A DNA stretch of 53,220 bases from Sphingobacteriia bacterium (lineage in GTDB: Bacteria > Bacteroidota > Bacteroidia > Bacteroidales > UBA7960): assembly GCA_011390575.1 (NCBI GenBank), contig JAABSE010000017.1:1-53220 (forward strand). The letters run 5' to 3'. The notes below the pieces were generated by a model, which ran no database searches, was not told the origin of the DNA, and worked only from the letters and a program-made list of their open reading frames with translations. Below, piece after piece: positions 8,892-16,028 of this stretch (positions within the stretch are counted from its first letter, which is position 1; every line of letters begins with the position of its first letter). Made by a program: the position numbers and the translations under genes.

Positions 8892-9542
8892 TCAAATTTC
8901 TATGATCTTGTTTTTGATGGCAAATTTTATCAATTCAACTGAATTTTTCATATTGGTTTTTTGCAGGATGTGATTTTTATGCGACTCAATGGTGCGAACG
9001 CTCAAAAATAACTTATCAGCGATCTCTGAATTGTTAAATCCTTCAGCAAAAAGTTGCAATACTTCCAGCTCACGACGGGTTAATTGTGGCAGAATGCTAT
9101 CGCTCTTCTGACGTTTGTTGGCATAATTCTTTACAATTTCGTCCGATATGGTAGAATGGAAATAGTTTTTCCCTTTGGAAACCGTATGGATTGCTTCAAC
9201 CAGTTCTTCTGAAGATACATCTTTGGGCACATAACCATCAGCTCCTGCATCAATGGCATCAGAGATATTGTTATAGTCAGAATGCATTGACAAGATAAGG
9301 ATCCGTGTGTTGGGATATTTTTTCTTGATAGCTTCTGTAAGCTGAATACCAGACATTTCAGGCATGCTGATATCAACCAGAATAACCTGGGGTGATTGTT
9401 TTTTTAACAGGGTCAGGGTCTCCTTTCCGCTATGGGCGACGCCCACAACTTCTATATCCCGCGCTCCCTTTAAAAATAAACCTATACAATCTGTTACCAG
9501 CTTGTGATCGTCAACAATGATTACTTGTATTGTTTCTGCCAT
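8892..9542 (-). CDS. NarL/FixJ-family response regulator
   Basis: This 216-residue regulator has a canonical receiver: acidic pair D11/D12, phospho-acceptor D57 in VDISMPEMSG, the ILSMHSD switch segment and the lysine in YVPKD. After a linker comes a LuxR-type helix-turn-helix (LTRRELEVLQLFAEG, NNSEIADKLFLSVRTIESHK). It should bind DNA as a phosphorylated dimer. No kinase gene is joined to it; the nearest is the PAS kinase at 6522-8150. Unlike the adjacent receiver-like protein, every catalytic residue is present, so the two together look like an active and an inactive member. It is monocistronic, with a strong terminator. Confidence 0.92.
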   Translation of the reverse strand: MAETIQVIIVDDHKLVTDCIGLFLKGARDIEVVGVAHSGKETLTLLKKQSPQVILVDISMPEMSGIQLTEAIKKKYPNTRILILSMHSDYNNISDAIDAGADGYVPKDVSSEELVEAIHTVSKGKNYFHSTISDEIVKNYANKRQKSDSILPQLTRRELEVLQLFAEGFNNSEIADKLFLSVRTIESHKNHILQKTNMKNSVELIKFAIKNKIIEI

Positions 9543-9686
9543 TGGTAATATTTTTTGTCCTGTACCCTAATGAATCTATGTGATAAATCTATATTTAATT
9601 ATGAATAACCCCTTTTGTTTACAAATTAACGATAAGTTTGCGAATAATACAAAATAATTTTAATTTATGTAAACAATAGGGCAAAA

Positions 9687-10451
9687 TCAGTCAGAGCTTT
9701 TATGTATAATTGTTGCTGAAGCCTGGGCAGTGGGCATAACAAGCATATCATCAACATTTACATGCGGAGGCAGTTCGGCACAGAAGACAATACATTGTGC
9801 AATATCTTCCGCTCTCAGGGGCTCAAACCCACGGTAAACATTCTTTGCCGTATCTTCATCCCCCTTAAACCTTACTTTAGAAAATTCAGTATCTACAGCT
9901 CCCGGGCTTATAAGGCTTACTTTGATGTTATGACTAACCAGTTCAAGACGCATGGCTTTCGACAGGCTGTGAACGGCGTGTTTGGTTGCACAGTAAACAT
10001 TGCCTTTAAGGTAGGTTTCTCTCCCCGCAATGCTACCTACATTGAAAATATGACCGTTTTTGCGTATCTTCATTCCGGGAATCAAGGCTTTGCTTACATA
10101 GAGCAAGCCTTTCACATTGGTATCAATCATTTGCTCCCAGTCATCCATATTCCCTTCGGGCAATTCAGCCAATCCCAGTGCCAGTCCGGCATTGTTTATC
10201 AGGATGTCAACTTCTTTCTCCCATCCATTCAGGCTTTCCACAGCAGCAAAAACTGAATCACGGTCTCTTACATCAAATATGAGTTTGCGAACTTTAATTC
10301 CATACTCCTTTTGCAATCTGTCAGAAAGTTCAACAATTCGTTCTTCACGCCTGGCATTAAGAATGAGGTTATAACCTTTGCGGGCAAATTGTTCGGCACA
10401 GGCATACCCGATTCCGCTGCTGGCTCCTGTAATAAAAACATTTCTGGACAT
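9687..10451 (-). CDS. SDR-family NAD(P)-dependent oxidoreductase (YdfG-like)
   Basis: This 254-residue classical short-chain dehydrogenase has the cofactor motif TGASSGIG (8-15), LNARREERI (an Arg after strand 2, suggesting NADP), INNAGLALG (85-93), catalytic S140, and Y153/K157 in YCATK. The segment NNAGLALGLAELPEGNMDDWE and the tail HVNVDDMLVMPTAQA are typical of the YdfG group, which oxidises 3-hydroxy acids such as serine or L-allo-threonine. It is cytoplasmic. It has no close operon partner: 186 bp separate it from the upstream membrane-protein gene. Substrate assignment is by family resemblance only. Confidence 0.88.
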   Translation of the reverse strand: MSRNVFITGASSGIGYACAEQFARKGYNLILNARREERIVELSDRLQKEYGIKVRKLIFDVRDRDSVFAAVESLNGWEKEVDILINNAGLALGLAELPEGNMDDWEQMIDTNVKGLLYVSKALIPGMKIRKNGHIFNVGSIAGRETYLKGNVYCATKHAVHSLSKAMRLELVSHNIKVSLISPGAVDTEFSKVRFKGDEDTAKNVYRGFEPLRAEDIAQCIVFCAELPPHVNVDDMLVMPTAQASATIIHKSSD

Positions 10452-10637
10452 GATATTATATTTTATTAAAAGTACGTATTAAAATCTGCATGGTGACGAA
10501 TACTTGCGAAAACTTTTTGCCCCAGGCATTACACATTCCTTGCTTATGAAAATTCTGCTTTTGCAACTTTTTTTATTATGTTGATACGCAAATTTTCGAA
10601 AAAGGTTAATGATTTTCCCGAACAAGAATAGCGGTTT

Positions 10638-11975
10638 TTACTTATTAAATATTTTGGGAATACTGATGCTATTAAAAGGATTTCCATTTTTTATATGAGG
10701 CAATCGGCTCATCTGCACAAAAAACAACCATAGAAACGGAAGAGCGGGAATCTTGTATCTTACGAGTCCACCATGAGCAGGTGATACCAGCCCAACAAAT
10801 CCCATAAACAATAATACAAACCAAAATCCGGCCCACTGAATACCTGGCAATGAAAGTTTTTTCCTGTCAAATTTCCAAACCATGTATAATAACAGGAAAA
10901 TTATGATGGCATTTTCAACGGCTGCCATTAGGGTAACAAATGAATAAGCTTCAAACAAATGCGGCCTCAGGAGTGTATTGAAGAAACCCCGGACAAACTC
11001 AACAGCCATCATCAAAAGATCGGGTTCCAGGTATCGGGCATGCAGCATACTTCCTGCATCATGTAAAAGGGATTGATTGATAAAGTCATTCTGCTTGCCG
11101 GCAATAACCTGCAGTGCATCATAAGAAGAAAATAGGGAAGTCAGAGCAAATCCCCCCGCAACAAGCAAAACTATAGCTCCGAAATAACTCAAATGCATCA
11201 ATACAGGAGGAAAATTGCGGGAAAGATAAAAAACCGTGATGCAGGGAAGCAAGAAAACCAGGGTATAGGGTTTAAGCAACACAAGAATGCCGGTAAAAAC
11301 AATCAGCAACAAAGATGGAAGGGTTATAGCTTTACGCTGGGTAAGTATATTATCCAGAGAAAGTAACCAGCAACCCAGAGCCCATAGCAGCAGACCTTCT
11401 TTCAAAATACCTGAACCCCAGAACAAGAGACTGGGAAACAGAAAAATACCTGGTGCCAGCCAGGGCAGTTTATCACTGTCAATGTGCCTGATCAGAAACT
11501 TATACAACGCCACCAATCCTGTAAAAGACAGAAAGTTGATAAAGACATTATGAACGAAAATATGTCCAAAGGAAAACAGGAAAGCAAATGCATTGAACCT
11601 GATAACCAAACGGTTATCATTATAAACGGGAGACTCCCAGGGTCTGAACCAGAAATTCATCTCTTCATAATACTTTGCCAGATGAGGAGCCGAAGCATCA
11701 ATCCCGGTCAGCATCCTCAGATAATCCAAAGGATGGTCTTTGATGGCCTCAAACATGATTTGCCCGTCAGAAAAGTACTTGTAAACATCAGCTGTGAGTG
11801 GGTCTTCGTAATACCAGGTATAGATAAAGATGAGCATGGAGCCGGCCAATACCTTCAGAGTAAAAAAGACCAAAAGCAATCTTGTGGATAATCGCGGTAT
11901 ATTTCGGAAAAACGACAACCTTGTTATCAGGAATCCCAGTAGTGCAAAATAGGCAAAGCTGATTACAAACTGCAT
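10638..11975 (-). CDS. Polytopic membrane protein of unknown function
   Basis: This 445-residue protein has about ten to twelve hydrophobic segments from the first residues onward. A polar region lies near 60-120 (ADVYKYFSDGQIMFEAI, PWESPVYNDNRLVIRF), and FWGSGILKEGLLLW sits near 185. This layout, with an early extracytoplasmic loop rich in aromatic and acidic residues and a later G-x-x-KEG segment, resembles GT-C glycosyltransferases and polysaccharide polymerases, but I do not recognise a named family. It could act on a lipid-linked glycan. It is monocistronic and divergent from msrA, with a good promoter just before its ATG. Confidence 0.6.
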   Translation of the reverse strand: MQFVISFAYFALLGFLITRLSFFRNIPRLSTRLLLVFFTLKVLAGSMLIFIYTWYYEDPLTADVYKYFSDGQIMFEAIKDHPLDYLRMLTGIDASAPHLAKYYEEMNFWFRPWESPVYNDNRLVIRFNAFAFLFSFGHIFVHNVFINFLSFTGLVALYKFLIRHIDSDKLPWLAPGIFLFPSLLFWGSGILKEGLLLWALGCWLLSLDNILTQRKAITLPSLLLIVFTGILVLLKPYTLVFLLPCITVFYLSRNFPPVLMHLSYFGAIVLLVAGGFALTSLFSSYDALQVIAGKQNDFINQSLLHDAGSMLHARYLEPDLLMMAVEFVRGFFNTLLRPHLFEAYSFVTLMAAVENAIIIFLLLYMVWKFDRKKLSLPGIQWAGFWFVLLFMGFVGLVSPAHGGLVRYKIPALPFLWLFFVQMSRLPHIKNGNPFNSISIPKIFNK

Positions 11976-11985
11976 TTTTTTGGGG

Positions 11986-12017
11986 CAAAGATAAAGTTAT
12001 TAATACTTATTTAACAA
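11986..12017 (-). promoter_or_regulatory. Bacteroidetes-type promoter of the polytopic membrane protein gene
   Basis: On the minus strand TTG (12015-12017) is followed after 21 bp by TATCTTTG (11986-11993), a full TAnnTTTG match. The predicted start near 11980 leaves only about 5 nt before the ATG at 11975, so the mRNA is nearly leaderless. Confidence 0.6.
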
Positions 12018-12058
12018 TGCAAAGCTGAACTTTAGCGCGAAATTAACTGTTCACACGC

Positions 12059-12727
12059 ATGAACCCAATACCACGAACAATGAAAGCATTTAAAAAGTTC
12101 TTTTTGCCCCTCATTACAATCTTGTTGCTGTCATGCAATCCAACTCAGACCAAAACCTCAAATCTTATGAATCATTCTACAGAAAATCTTAATGACAACC
12201 TTCAGGTCGCCACTTTGGGTGGTGGTTGCTTCTGGTGCCTTGACGCTGTTTTTATGGAGGTAAAAGGCATTGAATCGGTTACCAGCGGATACAGTGGTGG
12301 TACCGTAAAAAATCCTGCCTATCGCGAGGTAACCTCCGGACGCACGGGACACGCCGAAGTGGTGCAATTGAAATTTGATCCTGAAATCATCAGCTTCCGT
12401 GAAATTCTTGAAATTTTCTTCCATCTGCACGACCCTACTACACTCAACCGGCAAGGAGCCGATGTTGGTACTCAATATCGTTCCGTAATATTTTATCACA
12501 ACGAGCAGCAGGAAAAGACTGCCCGTGAAGTTTTCAAAGAAATCGATGCATCGGATCTTTGGGACGACCCGCTGGTAACCGAGATAGCTCCCATGACTGC
12601 TTTTTATGTAGCAGAAGATTACCATCAGGAGTATTACCAGAATAATCCCAGTCAGCCCTATTGCACTTTTGTCATTGGACCCAAGATGGAAAAACTCAGG
12701 AAGCTGTTTAAGGATAAACTTAACTGA
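12059..12727 (+). CDS. msrA: Peptide methionine sulfoxide reductase MsrA, lipoprotein form
   Basis: This enzyme reduces methionine-S-sulfoxide in proteins. The family signature GGGCFWC carries nucleophile C57 (C60 also present), followed by GYSGG, a DPTTLNRQGADVGTQYRS segment and the C-terminal PYC. The protein is 222 residues from the first ATG. It has an N-terminal lipoprotein signal with lipobox LLLSC (C26), so this MsrA should work outside the cytoplasm, tethered to a membrane. An alternative ATG at 12080 (MKAFKKFF) gives an equally good signal peptide; I kept the first. No msrB lies nearby. The gene is divergent from the polytopic membrane protein gene, 83 bp apart. Confidence 0.93.
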   Translation: MNPIPRTMKAFKKFFLPLITILLLSCNPTQTKTSNLMNHSTENLNDNLQVATLGGGCFWCLDAVFMEVKGIESVTSGYSGGTVKNPAYREVTSGRTGHAEVVQLKFDPEIISFREILEIFFHLHDPTTLNRQGADVGTQYRSVIFYHNEQQEKTAREVFKEIDASDLWDDPLVTEIAPMTAFYVAEDYHQEYYQNNPSQPYCTFVIGPKMEKLRKLFKDKLN

Positions 12728-12944
12728 TTATAATGTCCTTGATTTGTAGCAATATCATATACCGGTGACTAAAGCCAGCGGCAATGAATACCAGGAATTG
12801 CTGTTATACATTGCCGTCAGTTTTAACTGACGGATTCGAAAGGCTTAAAAAGAACAGGGGGCTTTAGCCCCATTGAATATTATGACAAGATTGCGGATAA
12901 TCATTTAATAATAGGACTAAGAATCGGCAATCAATTATCATGGT
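12728..12944. repeat. Intergenic palindromic (REP-like) repeats
   Basis: Two near-perfect palindromes stand in this gap: CCGTCAGTT/AACTGACGG (9-bp arms, 2-nt centre, 12814-12833) and GGGGCT/AGCCCC (6-bp arms, 12858-12871). The stretch starts with GTGACTAAAG near 12765, a string that recurs in the larger repeat cluster at about 46.35 kb. No T run follows either hairpin, so they look like interspersed extragenic palindromes rather than terminators. No gene is seen. Confidence 0.55.
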
Positions 12945-14003
12945 ATGAATTTCCGCAAAACTCTCATTGTAGGCGGTGGCCTAGCAGGAACGCTTATGGC
13001 ATTTCGGTTATGGCAAAACCAAAAACCTTTTTTGCTTATTGATGCGGAAGCAGGAAAAAAATCTTCGGCAGTAGCATCAGGATTGATCAATCCGGTAGTG
13101 GTAAAACATTTTGGCCTTAGCTGGATGGCAGAAAAGCTAGTTCCGGAGGCGGTGAAAGTATATAAAAATCTGGAGGAAATAACCTCCTCCAGGTTTTTTC
13201 ATCCCCTGAAAATTTTCCGCAGTTTTCATCATCAGGAAGATACAGACCTGTGGAACCGGCGCAGGCAGGAAGAAGAAAGCGGACCATTCTTTATGGAAGA
13301 AGCCCCATCCCCCGCCCCTCTCCTTACGCACGCTCCATGGGGTGGAGGGGTAATACAAAATGCTGCACGCGTGGATGTGGAAGTTTTCATCGAAACGACC
13401 CGGAAGTTTTTATTTCAGAAAGAACTATTGCGTTCTGATTCCTTTGATTATAAACTCTTGCAACCCTCCCGGAAAGGATGGTCTTACAAAGGAGATAATT
13501 ATGGTCATGTAATATTTTGTCAGGGCATACGGTCTGTTGAAAACCCCTGGTTTCAATGGCTCCCTGTCAACCCGATAAAAGGCCAGCTACTGAAACTTCA
13601 CCATCCTTTACTGAGCAACCAGCAGGCCATTTCCCGGAAGATTTTCATCCTGCCACAGGGAGGGCAATCCTTTAAAGTGGGGGCAACATACGAACACAGT
13701 CGGGAAGATGGAAATACACCGGAAGGTATTCAGCAACTCAGCAACGGATTTCAGGAACTGATTCAGGAAAAAGGAGATAAAGCGGGATTGGATATTACAG
13801 GCACATATTACGGTTTCCGCCCAACCATTCCCGATCGACGACCTATACTGGGGGAACATCCTTTCCATAAAGGATTGTACGTTTTTAACGGGCTGGGTTC
13901 AAAAGGCTATATGCTTGCTCCATGGTTTTCTGAGCATTTGTACAGACATATCTTTGAAGGGATATTGCTTTTGCCTGAAGTTTCTCTTATACGATACAAG
14001 TAA
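12945..14003 (+). CDS. FAD-dependent oxidoreductase, DAO family
   Basis: This 352-residue flavoprotein starts directly with the dinucleotide-binding motif LIVGGGLAGTLMAF (7-20) and continues with SSAVASGLINPVV, the pattern of D-amino-acid-oxidase/glycine-oxidase-like enzymes and of the MnmC oxidase domain. The C-terminal FAD contacts are in YGFRPTIPDRRPILG and FNGLGSKGYMLAPW. No signal peptide is visible. The substrate is probably an amine or amino acid but cannot be read from sequence. It lacks the methyltransferase half of MnmC, and no tRNA-modification partner is adjacent. It converges on the DUF3307 gene, 34 bp away. Confidence 0.85.
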   Translation: MNFRKTLIVGGGLAGTLMAFRLWQNQKPFLLIDAEAGKKSSAVASGLINPVVVKHFGLSWMAEKLVPEAVKVYKNLEEITSSRFFHPLKIFRSFHHQEDTDLWNRRRQEEESGPFFMEEAPSPAPLLTHAPWGGGVIQNAARVDVEVFIETTRKFLFQKELLRSDSFDYKLLQPSRKGWSYKGDNYGHVIFCQGIRSVENPWFQWLPVNPIKGQLLKLHHPLLSNQQAISRKIFILPQGGQSFKVGATYEHSREDGNTPEGIQQLSNGFQELIQEKGDKAGLDITGTYYGFRPTIPDRRPILGEHPFHKGLYVFNGLGSKGYMLAPWFSEHLYRHIFEGILLLPEVSLIRYK

Positions 14004-14013
14004 AAAATGCACA

Positions 14014-14035
14014 GGTAAGTGGATGGTAAGTGGAT
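14014..14035. repeat. Short tandem direct repeat
   Basis: GGTAAGTGGAT occurs twice head to tail (14014-14024 and 14025-14035) in the 34-bp gap between converging genes, with the start of a third copy. It may be a replication-slippage product. Confidence 0.7.
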
Positions 14036-14037
14036 GG

Positions 14038-14760
14038 TTATGCATGCATGGTTACCAGCTGTAAATAAGCCAGTCCAATCAGAATGGCCACACCAAAACT
14101 GGCCAGTGTTCCAATAAGAATATATTCAGTCAACATCCGTTCTCTGGGTTCTTTCAAATCCCCGAAACGAAAAACCGATTTGGCTGCAATAAGAAAACCT
14201 ATGGCTTCCCAGCGTCCTAAAACAACAAAGACGAAAACCAGCAGCCGTTCCAGGATACCAATGATATACCCCGCTTTGTCCTTGGTAAGATCTTTATCAC
14301 CAATTACATCAGGATTCCATCGGGCGATGAATACTTTTACAACCACGCCTGCCACAAACGTCACTACCACCAGGCAGGTTACCAGCAGTAGCATTTTGTA
14401 GGTCAGAATCCCTTCAAAAGAAACCATTACGGGCTCATAAAATGACACTACCAATACGATGACCAGAATATGCAATATCTGATCTACCATAAACATAAAC
14501 CGACTACGTGGTCGAAACCGTTGGGTCCATATTTTGAAAACATCCAGCAGGAAATGCGAAAGAATAATAATTGCATATCCCAGCCAGTAGCGCGTATCAA
14601 ACCCCAGGAAAACAGCCAGTAAGACGGCATGCACCAGCAGATGAAGATAAAGCTTGGACGAGCTGTATTTTTTCAGGTTTTTACTTTGCACCCAGCTATC
14701 GGGCTGAAGCACAAAATCTCCTATTAAATGAGCAAGTAATATCTTTAAAAATAACATCAT
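14038..14760 (-). CDS. DUF3307 membrane protein
   Basis: This 240-residue polytopic membrane protein begins with the DUF3307 signature: LLAHLIGDFVLQPDSWV followed by HLLVHAVLL and HFLLDVFKIW. About six to seven hydrophobic segments run to the C-terminus. Conserved polar residues inside membrane segments (H11, D15, Q19 and a second HxxxD pattern) could bind a metal or small ligand. It lies 2 nt behind the SatD-like gene and surely shares its transcript. DUF3307 proteins have no established function. The context suggests that the SatD-like protein and this one form a regulator/membrane pair. The start may be either of the two adjacent Met codons. Confidence 0.8.
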   Translation of the reverse strand: MMLFLKILLAHLIGDFVLQPDSWVQSKNLKKYSSSKLYLHLLVHAVLLAVFLGFDTRYWLGYAIIILSHFLLDVFKIWTQRFRPRSRFMFMVDQILHILVIVLVVSFYEPVMVSFEGILTYKMLLLVTCLVVVTFVAGVVVKVFIARWNPDVIGDKDLTKDKAGYIIGILERLLVFVFVVLGRWEAIGFLIAAKSVFRFGDLKEPRERMLTEYILIGTLASFGVAILIGLAYLQLVTMHA

Positions 14761-14762
14761 TG

Positions 14763-15374
14763 TCAGGACAATTTAGGGTCTATCAGTTTTCTGAAATGTT
14801 TTTCCATGCGCAGTATCTCTTCCAAACCAGCTCTGCGCTGCCGGTCACTAATCCTTCCCTGGCTGATATCCAGCTTTTTGCCCAACTCTGTCTGCGTAGC
14901 ATCCGGAAAGGCGAGTGTGAGCTGGACCACTTCTGCAGAACTCACACTCCATTTATCCATTACAAGAAGGGCCAGATCCAGACAAATATTAATTTGCTCA
15001 TCAACATCTTCCCAGGGAGTTTTCACGGCAAGGGTCTTTTTTTTCATCTGTTCAAACAGCTTGCCCGAAAAAACAAAAGCTTCACCATTGGATTCGGTTA
15101 TACTCGTTGCAGCATATGATTTGCTGCCAATACCAATAGCCATCCGAACATCCAGCCCTTTGATGCTTTTCACCAGTGCTTTGATGCGAAGGGCAACCTC
15201 CAGGACACGAAGCACATCCGAAACTTCCACCTGAAAACTGTCGCCCCTGAAAAACTGCCACACTTCAGGTTCATCTCCCAACGTGCCAAAGTATTCCTTC
15301 AGTGTTCCCAGCCACTGTTCAGGATTTTTCACCCTGCGCGAACCTACGATATCTCCTGTGATGATACCCGTCAT
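14763..15374 (-). CDS. SatD-family protein: cyclase-like N-domain plus helix-turn-helix
   Basis: The protein has 203 residues from the ATG at 15374. An earlier ATG at 15428 lies upstream of the promoter and is rejected. The N-terminal domain (1-115) shows TGDIVGSR (D8), FFRGDSF (D45), VRMAIGIG (77-83) and GEAFVFSGKL (97-106). These appear in the order and approximate spacing of the metal-Asp and dimer motifs of class III nucleotidyl cyclases. The Asn and Arg that stabilise the transition state are V and K here, so catalysis is doubtful. The C-terminal part has a winged-helix-like segment, TQTELGKKLDISQGRISDRQR (160-180). SatD of Streptococcus mutans is known from an acid-tolerance locus. It is co-transcribed with the DUF3307 gene. 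Confidence 0.7.
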   Translation of the reverse strand: MTGIITGDIVGSRRVKNPEQWLGTLKEYFGTLGDEPEVWQFFRGDSFQVEVSDVLRVLEVALRIKALVKSIKGLDVRMAIGIGSKSYAATSITESNGEAFVFSGKLFEQMKKKTLAVKTPWEDVDEQINICLDLALLVMDKWSVSSAEVVQLTLAFPDATQTELGKKLDISQGRISDRQRRAGLEEILRMEKHFRKLIDPKLS

Positions 15375-15385
15375 AATTTTTATTG

Positions 15386-15417
15386 CAAATATATCCGCTT
15401 TATTGCAGATAACCAAA
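15386..15417 (-). promoter_or_regulatory. Near-ideal Bacteroidetes promoter of the satD-DUF3307 operon
   Basis: On the minus strand TTTG (15414-15417), a 20-bp spacer and TATATTTG (15386-15393) match the consensus fully. The start would be near 15380, about 6 nt before the ATG at 15374. This decides the start codon of the SatD-like protein. No operator symmetry is evident in the spacer. Confidence 0.75.
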
Positions 15418-16028
15418 TTTATCTTCATTTAAGAAGATATTTTGAATTATCTGTTATTTTCTTTTCACCTCTCTCTTCTCATCCCTGTTTTGCCTTTGCG
15501 CTGTCATCAACAGCGTGCTTTTAATTGATATTTTTTCGCAGCGCCATTTTATCTTTGCGTCTCTATACCCGGGGTTCCGTTCCACAGCCTGATGGCTATG
15601 TCACTTCACCCCGGGCTATTCATGTTTGAGCCTTTCAGGCTCACTTGTCACATATCTATTTCCTTTAAGCATTCGCCTTTGAACTTTCACCTATTCTCTC
15701 ATCTTTAGTCTCTATTCTCGTTTCTTTCAATTACGCTGACATCGGCATGTTAGCTTCAATACATATTTTTATCGCAGCGTTAATTTAATTTGGTAACTGA
15801 TAATTCTACTAAGGTTAATGGAATAAAATAAGGTTTTTATTTTTTCGCACCATCAACTATGCTTTGGTCGTTGTTCTGAATTAGGGAAGTGCTCTTGATG
15901 AAAGTTCCCATTCTAAATTGTACAGTCTGAAATTTGCATTCTTTAAACTTAACTCACTCATCTCTTTTCACTTTTCTCTTTTCACTTTTCACTTTTCTCT
16001 CGTCTCTACTCATTAATCATTAAATACA
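15418..16028. repeat. Gene-free stretch with REP-like palindromes and a CT-rich tract
   Basis: This 600-bp gap holds a stem of CCCGGGGT (15568-15575) with ACCCCGGG (15608-15615) around an inner AGCC/GGCT, then GAGCCT/AGGCTC (15628-15642, 3-nt loop). These look like a member of an interspersed extragenic repeat family. From about 15960 to 16010 the plus strand is a run of TTTTCACTTTTCTC-like units (simple pyrimidine repeat). No coding frame is convincing. No terminator for the antiporter gene was recognised. Confidence 0.5.

Noticed and set aside
9762..10256. 164-codon plus-strand frame over the SDR gene
   Set aside because: Antisense shadow of a gene with intact SDR motifs.
12945..14003. MnmC tRNA-modification enzyme
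   Set aside because: Only the oxidase-like half is present, and the general DAO signature does not separate it from amine or amino-acid oxidases.
15960..16015. Tandem CT-rich repeat as a phase-variation tract
   Set aside because: It lies outside coding sequence, past the stop of the antiporter gene, and units are irregular.
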